Source of the DNA: a virus | Length of the DNA stretch: 43,057 nucleotides | IMG/VR virus record: IMGVR_UViG_3300028298_000012 | Coordinates: 1 to 43,057 of that record | Reading direction: 5' to 3' (one strand) | Shown: one piece after another, positions 16,258 through 24,255 of the stretch | Numbering within the stretch: the first letter of the stretch is position 1 | How the letters are laid out: each line of letters begins with the position of its first letter | The notes under the pieces: generated by a model | Databases searched by the model: none | Seen by the model: the letters and a program-made list of their open reading frames with translations, nothing else | What the model was told of the DNA's origin: nothing | Translations under genes and position numbers: made by a program

Positions 16258-16596
16258 ATGAGCGACATGCTAATCAAACTGCTATCCACGGACGCAGTCA
16301 TCGCGCTGATCATCGGCGCGTTCGTCACCTACCTGGCCAAATGGCTCGCCACCAAGGACGGCGCGAAATTCAAGGCGTACGAAGGCTATGCGATCACGGC
16401 CATCCAGGCCGCAGAGAAAGCCATCCCGGACACCACGGAAAACAAGGGTCTGGCCAAAGCAGACTTTGCTTTGAAGGCATTCCTGAATAAATATCAGGCG
16501 GCCACCGGCGTGACCGCCAAACCCGAGGAAGTCGCAAAGATCGAATCATGGATCTCCACGATCCAATCCGCGCTCGACAGCGCCGGAATTCTGTAG
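16258..16596 (+). CDS. Putative holin (LL-H-like)
   Basis: 112 residues from ATG 16258, with a very good ribosome site (AAAGGAG); a longer frame from 16195 overlaps the previous gene and is rejected. Residues about 14-33 are a membrane helix (VIALIIGAFVTYLAKWLA). The rest is a soluble helical tail (ITAIQAAEKAIPDTTE, KADFALKAFLNKYQ, EEVAKIESWISTIQSAL). One N-terminal helix plus a soluble domain with A-V/I-x-x-x-E-K pattern resembles the LL-H family of holins. It is expected to open the inner membrane at lysis. No endolysin is recognised nearby. Confidence 0.65.
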   Translation: MSDMLIKLLSTDAVIALIIGAFVTYLAKWLATKDGAKFKAYEGYAITAIQAAEKAIPDTTENKGLAKADFALKAFLNKYQAATGVTAKPEEVAKIESWISTIQSALDSAGIL

Positions 16597-16605
16597 GACA
16601 CCCCA

Positions 16606-17052
16606 ATGAAAAAACCGAAAACCGAAAAAATGAAGGAGAAAGAGGAAAAGATGAAAGCCAAAGCAAACAAGCTCGCGACCCAGCTCAAGGGCGTTACCAA
16701 GCCGACAGTTACAGCCTGCTGCATAATTGCAGCCATGCTGGCCATGACGGGATGTCAGGACACCAATCCGGCCAGCCGATCCAATGACGCGACATACGGA
16801 GATTTCGAGCCGCGCGTTGTCATCAACGGCAGCAGCAACACGGTCAGCGTCGTCATCACTGTCGGGGACGGCGTCTATGCCAGCGCGGACGGCGGAGGCG
16901 ACAGCCAGGCTACCACGCCCACACAGACCACCGACACCAAGCCGGAGGTCGCCGTCGGCGTTGGAGGCGGATCGGCGGGAACAGGGACGTCCACGCCAGC
17001 GGCTGGACTGCTGGACAAAGCGGAGACTACAGCCAAAGCCCTTGGATTATAA
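16606..17052 (+). CDS. Putative phage lipoprotein
   Basis: 148 residues from ATG 16606, with AGGA eight bases upstream. An internal ATG at 16651, after GAGGAAAAG, would give a more normal lipoprotein signal. The hydrophobic stretch TACCIIAAMLAMTGCQ ends in a lipobox (MTGC), so the protein is likely a lipid-anchored periplasmic or outer-membrane protein. The mature part is Gly/Thr/Ser-rich and probably disordered, with a short helix at the end. Its place just after the holin gene would suit an outer spanin. The long basic leader (MKKPKTEKMKEKEEKMKAK) is unusual. Confidence 0.6.
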   Translation: MKKPKTEKMKEKEEKMKAKANKLATQLKGVTKPTVTACCIIAAMLAMTGCQDTNPASRSNDATYGDFEPRVVINGSSNTVSVVITVGDGVYASADGGGDSQATTPTQTTDTKPEVAVGVGGGSAGTGTSTPAAGLLDKAETTAKALGL

Positions 17053-17060
17053 AACAAGAA

Positions 17061-17080
17061 GAGGCGGACGTCCACGCCTC
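17061..17080 (+). other. Hairpin after lipoprotein gene
   Basis: GAGGCG (17061-17066) pairs with CGCCTC (17075-17080) around an 8-base loop, in the 56-base gap after the lipoprotein gene. No T-run follows. It is similar in kind to the hairpins at 11085 and 11605. Confidence 0.4.
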
Positions 17081-17108
17081 CCGTTCAGCAATTAGAAGGA
17101 ACAACACC

Positions 17109-17579
17109 ATGCATAAGCTAATCCTAGTCACCATCCTCGCCGCCACCGTCAGCATGGCAGGCGTCATCAACAACACCGTCAGCGTTACGGCCGGAACAAC
17201 CAATGCCGTGACCGACTTTTTCGATATTGGCGACCGCGAACAGACTGTCAGGCAGATCGACAGCGTTGAATTCTACGTCCTCCAGCCATCGACCAATACC
17301 TCGACAACCATCCAGCTGCGCCAGGAGATGGCCGGAGGATCGACCAACATTCTCTCCTCCTACACCGTCTCCGGAAACGGAACCACCAACGCCTACCCGC
17401 GAAGGGCCTGGGACGCGAAGGTGACCGTATCGGGAACCACAAACGCCGTCCAGCACGCCGAGCCCTACGCCGTCAACCGCGCCTTCCTCTTCTACTCGTT
17501 CGCCCGAGCCACCAACTCGACACAGGCCGTAGGCTGCACTAATGGCGTATACATCCAATACCGAATCCTCGCGAGGTAA
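17109..17579 (+). CDS. Exported beta-rich protein
   Basis: 156 residues with ribosome site AGAAGGA. Residues 1-17 are a signal peptide (MHKLILVTILAATVSMA, cut before GV). The mature part is Thr/Asn-rich and built of short strands (VEFYVLQPSTNTSTTIQLRQ, AKVTVSGTTNAVQH, FLFYSFARATNSTQ), like a small jelly-roll or surface protein. It shares the Thr/Asn-rich style and the signal type with the genes at 13772 and 14856. It is the last of the exported cluster, seven bases before the tail-tube gene. Function unknown. Confidence 0.7.
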   Translation: MHKLILVTILAATVSMAGVINNTVSVTAGTTNAVTDFFDIGDREQTVRQIDSVEFYVLQPSTNTSTTIQLRQEMAGGSTNILSSYTVSGNGTTNAYPRRAWDAKVTVSGTTNAVQHAEPYAVNRAFLFYSFARATNSTQAVGCTNGVYIQYRILAR

Positions 17580-17585
17580 CAAATC

Positions 17586-18233
17586 ATGAGCGACGCGACA
17601 TCCCAGCTTGCAGTAGCGAACGAAGCTCTTGCAGAACTTAAGCAGGTGGCCGGCATCACGTCCATCGCGGACGGTCCAGGAACGACGACCGAGCAGAAGT
17701 ATTGCAAGCGCTTCTTCGAGCCATGCCGGAAAGCTGTGCTTCGCGCACATGACTGGCCGTTCGCGCGTAAACCAATCTGCGTCGTTGCCAGCTATGACGC
17801 CGAGACTGGCACCTGGTCCTTTCCGATCCAGACGGACAGCGTCCGGACAATCAAGGTATCCTCGCAGGGACAACCCGTAAGCTACGAGATCCAGGGGACC
17901 AGCATCGTCTGTCTCCGCCCGCCCGACCGAATCCTCTACACAGAGGATGTGCGGGACATCGACCTATGGGACCCGCTCGCAAGAGATGCGCTCGTCCAAT
18001 TGCTCGCCAGTAAACTCGCAGAACCCGTCAGCGGCCGCGAAGACGCCTGGACGAAGCACTTCAACATGTACAAGGCCGCTGTCGACGAGGCCAAGCTGGC
18101 CAGCGCGCGCGAATCCCACACGCACTACGGCTCGCGAAAGAACGGATCACCGGACTACCCCGCCGCAATGTCCAGCCGCTTCGCGAATCCCGGAACATCC
18201 CAGACAACCCTCGCGCGAGAAATACCCACATGA
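17586..18233 (+). CDS. Tail tubular protein A (gp11-like)
   Basis: Adaptor or tail-tube protein of 215 residues, close to T7 gp11 in size. It has the family pattern: an N-terminal helix with ANEALAELKQVAGI, then KRFFEPCRKAVLRAHDWPFAR, where Trp-Pro/Asn-Phe-A is a hallmark, a beta middle (TGTWSFPIQTDSVRTIKV), and LLASKLAEPVSGRED in the late helix. It joins portal to nozzle. It is ATGA-coupled to the nozzle gene at 18230. The assignment is firm by sequence and place. Confidence 0.9.
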   Translation: MSDATSQLAVANEALAELKQVAGITSIADGPGTTTEQKYCKRFFEPCRKAVLRAHDWPFARKPICVVASYDAETGTWSFPIQTDSVRTIKVSSQGQPVSYEIQGTSIVCLRPPDRILYTEDVRDIDLWDPLARDALVQLLASKLAEPVSGREDAWTKHFNMYKAAVDEAKLASARESHTHYGSRKNGSPDYPAAMSSRFANPGTSQTTLAREIPT

Positions 18234-21043
18234 GCGTTAAAGTAACACAGCATTCATTCGCAGGCGGCCAGCTCGACCGCGCCCTGCTCGGCGGCAGACA
18301 AGACCTTGAGAAATATTTCACGGCAGCATCCAGCCTATCCAACTACATCGTGCAGCGGCAGGGATGCCTATCGAAACGCCCCGGAACGGACCTCTGCTTC
18401 GACGCGAGCGAGCGCATGCGTTACTACGACGGCGAGACACTCATCAGCACCACGGACACGTATCGCCTTGTCCCCTTCATATTCGAAGCGGCCTACGGAT
18501 ATGCCGTCCTCTTCACGCCCGGACGCGTCACCATCTACGCCATGGACGGATCAGCCGTCCAAGAGATCGACGACAGCCCCTACCACGACACCATCGAGGA
18601 ACTCGGTATCTGCCAGAGCGGAGACGTGCTCTTCATCGCCAGCAAGTACCACGTCCCCCACCGCCTCGTGAGATCAGCCGAAGGCGTATTCACCCTGGAA
18701 CCCCTCTCCTTTGCCAACGTCTTTCCCGTCCCGGGCATTACATCTCTGACTGTCACCGGAGCAACTACCGGAACCGCAGACCGCACCATCGCCTACTGCG
18801 TAACAGCAGTTTATAAGGACGGAGAATCACTTCCGTCCATGCCTGCGGAAGTCACCTACAAATCACCCTGGGCCGCCACACAGATCATCACCGTACTGAT
18901 ACGCGCCGCTTTAGCGACACCGCTCTATTACAACGTGTACAAAAAACACTCGTCGTATTACGGATTGATAGGCAGCACCATGTCCAGCGCAACTAAAATC
19001 ACAGCAGCCGCAGCCTCTTGCGTTGTTACTGAGAAGCAGACAAACGCAACTGCTTACGAGTTGTGGCTTTATGCTATATACGCGACTGACGTCGCCTGCA
19101 CAGCATTATTAAGCGCGACCGAATTGGTCAAATTTGGGTGGACTCGTGGAGCAGTTGTCTGCCTCTCCGGTGACCTTGAAATAAACATTGATACTCCAAC
19201 AGCCTTCAACAGAATCCGCATCGGTATCGGCTATGCCAGTCCAAGACTGCGAGTAAGGCCTAACGCATATACTGGATTGTGGAGTTGCTGCCTATATGCA
19301 ACCAAAACGAGAAAGCACAGCGTCGTTGTAACATTTGAGACAGGCAATCCGGTTACACTTAATTCTGCACTGTTTGATCAGATATCCGGAGGCGCTTCAA
19401 CTTCGGAGGTGACCTGTGATGGAATTGGCACACCCGCAAATGCCCCATCCGCAGGCACGACAGCGGCGTGGGCAACCATGTCAGCAGCAGGCCACAAGGA
19501 ATATGTTGATATTGATATGACGCTGGGTGAGACCCGCAAAGTCACGAAGATCGTTATCAAAGGCTGGACTGACGAAGCAATGACCACGGCCTGCGCTGGA
19601 GATATTGGAACCACATACGCAAACTTTACCTATACGGTGGCCTACACAGGAAACCCCATGATCATCAACGGCGTGGAACTGTACGCCGTCGGCGGCGCCG
19701 TCCTGACCTTCACCGACGACTACATCACACCGAACGTCGCCGTCGGCATCCCGAAGCAAACCGAACTGTTCAAGGCCGACGGCGAACTCCCTGGGCTGGT
19801 AACCCTCTACCAGCAGCGACTCATGTTCGCCTCAAGCCTAGCCAGCCCCAGCAAGTACTGGCTATCGCGCCCCGGAAACTTCCTCGACTTCTCATCCAGC
19901 GAGATCATCACGGAAGCCGACCCGATCATCGCCAGCTTGCCACTGACCAAAGGCCCGCGCATCTCCCACATCATCTCGCAGCGCGATGTCCACTGTTTCT
20001 GTGAGTCCAGCGAATGGCTGCTCCGAGCCGTCAGCGGCAACACCCTCAGCTACAAGACCATCACCGCCGAGATGCAATCCGCCGCAGGATGCGCCGACTG
20101 GCTCCCGCCGGTCATGTGCGGCACCTCCATGCTCTTCGTTGAGAAGTCCGGCCGATCCGTCCGCGAATACAAGTATGATTACGCAGCCGACGGCTTCGCA
20201 GGCCGCGACATCTCCGTCGTCAGCGCCTCGCTCTTTGAAGGCAAACAGATTTATGACTGGGCCTACCAGCAGCACCCCGACTCCATTCTCTGGTGCGTCA
20301 TGTCGGACGGAACGATGCTCGGGTTCACATACATGCCCGAGCACGAGGTATACGCCTGGTTCCGCGCCGACCTGTCAGGCGGAGCCGTTCTGGCTATTTG
20401 CGGTACCGAAGCGCTCATCGGGTACGACCAGCGCATGGCAACGTCTGAAATCTTCCTGCTGGTCAAACGAAACGACTCCTACTATATCGAACGCATGCGC
20501 CCGCGCCCGGTCGGCGAAACGCTCATCAGCCGCGCCCTACACCTGGACTGCCTTTCCGAATACACCGCAGCAGCCGAGCAGACGATACCCGAAGGATTCG
20601 TCGCCGTGAACAAGGCGACCGGCGCCACGACGGAAGAACCCGTCGAAGACGACGTCTACATCCAGGGCGTACCCATCACAGCGGAACTCACGACGATCCA
20701 CCCTGAAATCCCGGGAAGCGGAACGATCCAGAACACCGTCAAGGCCGTCGTGTCTGCACAACTTCGCGTCCTAGACGCCGAAGGCCTCAACATGCGCCTT
20801 GCCCTCCAATCCGACGATAAGAACCAGGGCGTGCGAGACTGCGAAGAGACCATCACTCCGGCAGTTGCTCCCGACATGGAGGCGACCGTCGTGCTGGCGA
20901 ACGGTGATTTTGACGTGATACCCGAGCAGGCCAACAGCCCAGACGGACGGATCACGATCACGGACAACGGATTGTTCGGCTCGACAATCCTCTCCATTTC
21001 CACAAACCTCAGCATACAGCCGAATGACGGCGCAAGGGGATAA
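18230..21043 (+). CDS. Tail nozzle / tail tubular B-like protein with inserted domain
   Basis: A 937-residue tail protein. Its start (HSFAGGQLDRALLGGRQDLEKY then SNYIVQRQGCLSKRPGT) is typical of the large tail protein of BPP-1-like podoviruses, which resembles T7 gp12. The core continues with LVPFIFEAAYGYAVLF, LVTLYQQRLMFASS and SEWLLRAVSG. An Fn3-like stretch reaches YYGLIGST (243-250), and its expected last strand, TFTDDYITP, comes only at 493-501. So about 240 residues are inserted in between. The insert is Cys-richer and ends in a carbohydrate-binding-like beta pattern (VDIDMTLGETRKVTKIVIKG). It forms the tail conduit; the insert may project outward. Confidence 0.88.
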   Translation: MSVKVTQHSFAGGQLDRALLGGRQDLEKYFTAASSLSNYIVQRQGCLSKRPGTDLCFDASERMRYYDGETLISTTDTYRLVPFIFEAAYGYAVLFTPGRVTIYAMDGSAVQEIDDSPYHDTIEELGICQSGDVLFIASKYHVPHRLVRSAEGVFTLEPLSFANVFPVPGITSLTVTGATTGTADRTIAYCVTAVYKDGESLPSMPAEVTYKSPWAATQIITVLIRAALATPLYYNVYKKHSSYYGLIGSTMSSATKITAAAASCVVTEKQTNATAYELWLYAIYATDVACTALLSATELVKFGWTRGAVVCLSGDLEINIDTPTAFNRIRIGIGYASPRLRVRPNAYTGLWSCCLYATKTRKHSVVVTFETGNPVTLNSALFDQISGGASTSEVTCDGIGTPANAPSAGTTAAWATMSAAGHKEYVDIDMTLGETRKVTKIVIKGWTDEAMTTACAGDIGTTYANFTYTVAYTGNPMIINGVELYAVGGAVLTFTDDYITPNVAVGIPKQTELFKADGELPGLVTLYQQRLMFASSLASPSKYWLSRPGNFLDFSSSEIITEADPIIASLPLTKGPRISHIISQRDVHCFCESSEWLLRAVSGNTLSYKTITAEMQSAAGCADWLPPVMCGTSMLFVEKSGRSVREYKYDYAADGFAGRDISVVSASLFEGKQIYDWAYQQHPDSILWCVMSDGTMLGFTYMPEHEVYAWFRADLSGGAVLAICGTEALIGYDQRMATSEIFLLVKRNDSYYIERMRPRPVGETLISRALHLDCLSEYTAAAEQTIPEGFVAVNKATGATTEEPVEDDVYIQGVPITAELTTIHPEIPGSGTIQNTVKAVVSAQLRVLDAEGLNMRLALQSDDKNQGVRDCEETITPAVAPDMEATVVLANGDFDVIPEQANSPDGRITITDNGLFGSTILSISTNLSIQPNDGARG

Positions 21044-21044
21044 C

Positions 21045-21527
21045 ATGACACCAGCCTCCATCACAACAGTCAGCCGTGAACAATTCGATGCCCTACGGCC
21101 CGCCATGCGCCACCTCGACCGCGATGTGCTGGCCTCCGTCGGCTGCGATCCCGAGAAAGAACTCGACGATAGCTGGGAAGCCGCGACCACACGCAAACTC
21201 ATCATAGACGAGAACACACAGAAGCCGCTCGGAATCTGGTTATCGATGCACCCCTACATGGATGACCGCACGTCCCTCTGGACCCTGCTCACCTTCAACG
21301 CGCTAGACAAGGAAATAGTTGCGTTCGTGCGTAACACGCGCCGAGTCATCCCGGCGCTCTTCGAATTCGAGCCGACCTACGTAACACGAGCTATATCCGT
21401 GATGCCCCTCGCATTTGAGCGAAGCCTCGCTTGGCACCTGCGCGTGATCCGGTCCAAGATTATCTTCAATTTTGATTACAAGGCGCAACCTCACGTAATG
21501 GTAGAAATGCGGAAGGAGTGGTACTAA
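21045..21527 (+). CDS. Gp13-like internal virion protein (acyltransferase-like fold)
   Basis: 160 residues from ATG 21045. The pattern resembles the phage Gp13 (DUF2833) family, which has a GNAT-like fold: LRPAMRHLDRDVLASVGCDP, then a helix, DENTQKPLGIWLSMHPY, LWTLLTFNALDKEIVAFVRN and a final LERSLAW-like segment (AFERSLAWHLRVI). T7 gp13 is needed for morphogenesis of the internal core, although its fold is that of an acyltransferase. The gene lies just before the gp14- and gp15-like genes, as in T7. Enzyme activity is not implied. Confidence 0.7.
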   Translation: MTPASITTVSREQFDALRPAMRHLDRDVLASVGCDPEKELDDSWEAATTRKLIIDENTQKPLGIWLSMHPYMDDRTSLWTLLTFNALDKEIVAFVRNTRRVIPALFEFEPTYVTRAISVMPLAFERSLAWHLRVIRSKIIFNFDYKAQPHVMVEMRKEWY

Positions 21528-21528
21528 T

Positions 21529-22170
21529 ATGGCAGCAGGAATGGGTGCAGCACAAATGGGGTCAAGCGTCGCCGGCGGATGGATGTCCGCCATCGGCGGC
21601 ATCGCCCAGGCGCAGGAACAGAAGAACCAACTCGACCAGCAGGCCGAGAACGAAAGATACCAGGCGCTGCTCAACGACCACCGCGCATCAGTCGCCCAGC
21701 GGGGCGGCGAGATCGAGGCCGAGCGCCGGGCCAGGCAGATCGCCGTCGACCTCGGCAATAACCGCGCCGCCTTTGCAGGAAACGGCCTTCTCCTAGACGG
21801 AAGCGCCGACAGCACCGGGCTCATCGAAGACGCCACCGTCGCTGAAGGCTGGCAGGACATTGGTATCATCAAGGATAATGCCGCCATGCAGGTGTGGGGA
21901 TTCCAGACCAACGCCATCCAGCAGCGCCAGAGCGCATCAGAAATGAACCGGCAAGGCAAGAAAGGCGTCAAAGGCGCGAAGGTAACGGCCATCGCCTCCA
22001 TCTCCACTGGACAGGGCGTACAAACCGGCGGCATGCAATCCTACTTCGCAGGCCGACAATCCAGCAATCAAGGCGGAGGATCGGCAGCCACCTACCAGTG
22101 GAGCGGCATGCAGGATCAGCGATCATCCTACGGCGTCCAAGGCGCATCCAACCAAACCATGCGAGCATAA
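21529..22170 (+). CDS. Internal virion protein B-like (gp14-like)
   Basis: 213 residues, start ATG 21529 with AAGGAG. The N-terminus is Gly/Ala-rich and weakly hydrophobic (GSSVAGGWMSAIGGIAQA), followed by a long helix (QKNQLDQQAENERYQALLND, AERRARQIAVDLGNNRAAFA). The signature NGLLLDGSADSTGLIEDATV, with an A-E-x-x-x-D/N-I pattern, is common in podovirus ejection proteins of the gp14 kind. The C-terminus is Gln/Ser/Gly-rich and disordered. It should leave the head with the DNA and form part of the trans-envelope channel. Confidence 0.8.
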   Translation: MAAGMGAAQMGSSVAGGWMSAIGGIAQAQEQKNQLDQQAENERYQALLNDHRASVAQRGGEIEAERRARQIAVDLGNNRAAFAGNGLLLDGSADSTGLIEDATVAEGWQDIGIIKDNAAMQVWGFQTNAIQQRQSASEMNRQGKKGVKGAKVTAIASISTGQGVQTGGMQSYFAGRQSSNQGGGSAATYQWSGMQDQRSSYGVQGASNQTMRA

Positions 22171-22179
22171 GGAGACCCC

Positions 22180-24255
22180 ATGCCACCACAAGCACCCACA
22201 CCATCACAGGAACGGCTCGGCAATCTCCCCGGCGTACAGGACGCCTACGTCGCCGACACCACCGCCCCGGCCAAGGCCATCATCGAAGTAGGACGCTCCC
22301 TGCAGAACAACCAGGCATTCGCGCAGGTCGCCAACATCTTCGAACAAAAGGAGCGCCGCAACGTCGAAGACGCCTACATGCGCCTGCAGGCGGCCAACAA
22401 CGCCCACCTCAACGGCGGAGCCTTCACGCTCACCGGAGACCCCATGGACAGCGAGGACGGCGGCGGCTATCTCACCCGTCGCGGCAAGTTGGCCGAGGGA
22501 AGTGACGAGGAATACCGCTCCACCATGCAGAAGGTGTCGGATCGACTCACTAGCAAGATGAACGCCAACGAGCGGCTTCAATTTCAAAAGCTGTACAGTC
22601 ACACGACCGAGCAAAGCCTTTCCGCTCTGCGCCGGAACACCGACAACGAGATGCTGCGCTATACGTCAGAGCTGACCGACGCGACCTTGCAATCGGCGGC
22701 GGCGGCCCATTTATCCACGGCCATCAACTCCTATACCCAGCAGCAAGCGTTTAACAACGGAGCCATAGACATGGCGCAACGGCAGGCGCTATCGACAGAC
22801 GATGCCCAGTCCTATGTCGGCGCACGGTCGGCGATTGCCGCACAAGCCCAACAACAGGCCGTCGGCGTTTTTACCGACTGGCACAACGCCATCACGACAG
22901 AGTTTGACCGCGCGGCAGAGTTTATGCGTTCCCAGGGTATGGATGAAAAAACCATCGCGTGGCGAAAACAGGAATTCTTTAAATCGCAAGGCGTCGCCCT
23001 GACCCAGTCGCTCGCAGCCAAGGCGCAGACCGCGGCCAGCGAAACCAACGCTGCCGAATGGATCGCGATGGCCTCGAAAGCGGCCGAGGTGACCCTGCCG
23101 CCCGCACTCAAGGCTGACGCGCTGTCAGGCCTGGAGGGGATTAAAGGCCAACGCCTGCAGGCGCTGTTTGGGCTGGCCCGAAACGAACGTAACCTTGACA
23201 AGCAGGAACAACTCGTCGCCATTACGGAAACCGCAGCCCAAAATTTTAACGCCGGAGGCAAACTGCTTGGATCCGTCGCTGACGAGGCGAACGCCATCCG
23301 GGCCCACGCACAGAAGACGGAAAAAGAGTTCGCCTACGAAGCTCTGGCGACAGGCCGCCCTTACGACCCCAAAAACAATGAACGGATGGAGAAAGCCCTG
23401 AGGTGGGCGAAGCCGACGTTTGAGGCGCGACAGCGCACAGCCTTGAGTCGCCAACTCTCCGACCAGGAACACTTCATCGGTGCGATGACCGGAGCCGGTG
23501 CCTGGTTTGATAAGGACGGGAAGATTACAGCCCTGTCCGTTGATGATCGCCGATCCATCCTGCGCACGCAACTGGCCGACGGGAACATCAGAACCCCCGC
23601 CTACGAAACAGCAATCAGCAAGCTCGACAAAATCGAACAGTCCGGAAAGAAACAGCTCTATGAGCGCGTCTCCGCCGATGTCTGCGTCGCCCTCGGCAAG
23701 GAGATTAAGACGGCCTGGAAGGACGGCACCGCCGTCCTGGGCGATAAAGAGGACCCGACAAAGTGGATTGCCCATCTCGGCTTTGATGACCCCCAGACGC
23801 AACTGGTACCTGAACGCGTACCCGATAACAGGCCCCGAGGGGACATCAATTTCTCCGACGGGAAGCGGGAGACCGGACGCATGGTCGAGCAAACCTCTGT
23901 CATCCGCCAGAAGCGCGACGTGCTCGCCCGTGACATTCCGAAGATGATCGACCTTCTTATGGCTGCGGACTCCGCGGACGGGCTCATGGTTGACCTGGAC
24001 GACAACCCCAAGACGCCCGCCGTCAAAATGGACGCCCGAGCCTACAAGGCGAGCCTGCTGACAGATATTAAGAAACGTCTGACGGCCATCGACATCGACA
24101 AGCAGGCGCGCGGAATCTTCGCTGCCGTCTCGCGGCGCGACCGCGACCGGAAAATCACCGAAGCCGCCGCCGTCTCGAAAAACGCCAGACTCATGCTCCC
24201 TACAAACGACACCGCCCCGGCCACACAGGACACAGAGGACACCTATGACTATTGA
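22180..24255 (+). CDS. Internal virion protein C-like (gp15-like)
   Basis: 691 residues, ribosome site AAGGAG. Nearly all-helical and Ala/Gln-rich, without membrane segments, with many heptad-like stretches (EKERRNVEDAYMRLQAAN region, SDRLTSKMNANERLQFQKL, QAVGVFTDWHNAITTEFDRA). Length and place between the gp14-like gene and the giant gene fit T7 gp15, which forms the periplasmic tunnel during ejection. The C-terminus has a short disordered Asp/Thr tail and overlaps the next gene by 11 bases. I see no enzyme motif. Confidence 0.78.
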   Translation: MPPQAPTPSQERLGNLPGVQDAYVADTTAPAKAIIEVGRSLQNNQAFAQVANIFEQKERRNVEDAYMRLQAANNAHLNGGAFTLTGDPMDSEDGGGYLTRRGKLAEGSDEEYRSTMQKVSDRLTSKMNANERLQFQKLYSHTTEQSLSALRRNTDNEMLRYTSELTDATLQSAAAAHLSTAINSYTQQQAFNNGAIDMAQRQALSTDDAQSYVGARSAIAAQAQQQAVGVFTDWHNAITTEFDRAAEFMRSQGMDEKTIAWRKQEFFKSQGVALTQSLAAKAQTAASETNAAEWIAMASKAAEVTLPPALKADALSGLEGIKGQRLQALFGLARNERNLDKQEQLVAITETAAQNFNAGGKLLGSVADEANAIRAHAQKTEKEFAYEALATGRPYDPKNNERMEKALRWAKPTFEARQRTALSRQLSDQEHFIGAMTGAGAWFDKDGKITALSVDDRRSILRTQLADGNIRTPAYETAISKLDKIEQSGKKQLYERVSADVCVALGKEIKTAWKDGTAVLGDKEDPTKWIAHLGFDDPQTQLVPERVPDNRPRGDINFSDGKRETGRMVEQTSVIRQKRDVLARDIPKMIDLLMAADSADGLMVDLDDNPKTPAVKMDARAYKASLLTDIKKRLTAIDIDKQARGIFAAVSRRDRDRKITEAAAVSKNARLMLPTNDTAPATQDTEDTYDY

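Noticed and set aside
17124-17873. 249-residue leftward ORF with Gly/Val/Asp-rich product
   Set aside because: Antisense shadow of the exported gene at 17109 and the tail tubular gene; the opposite strand has family support.
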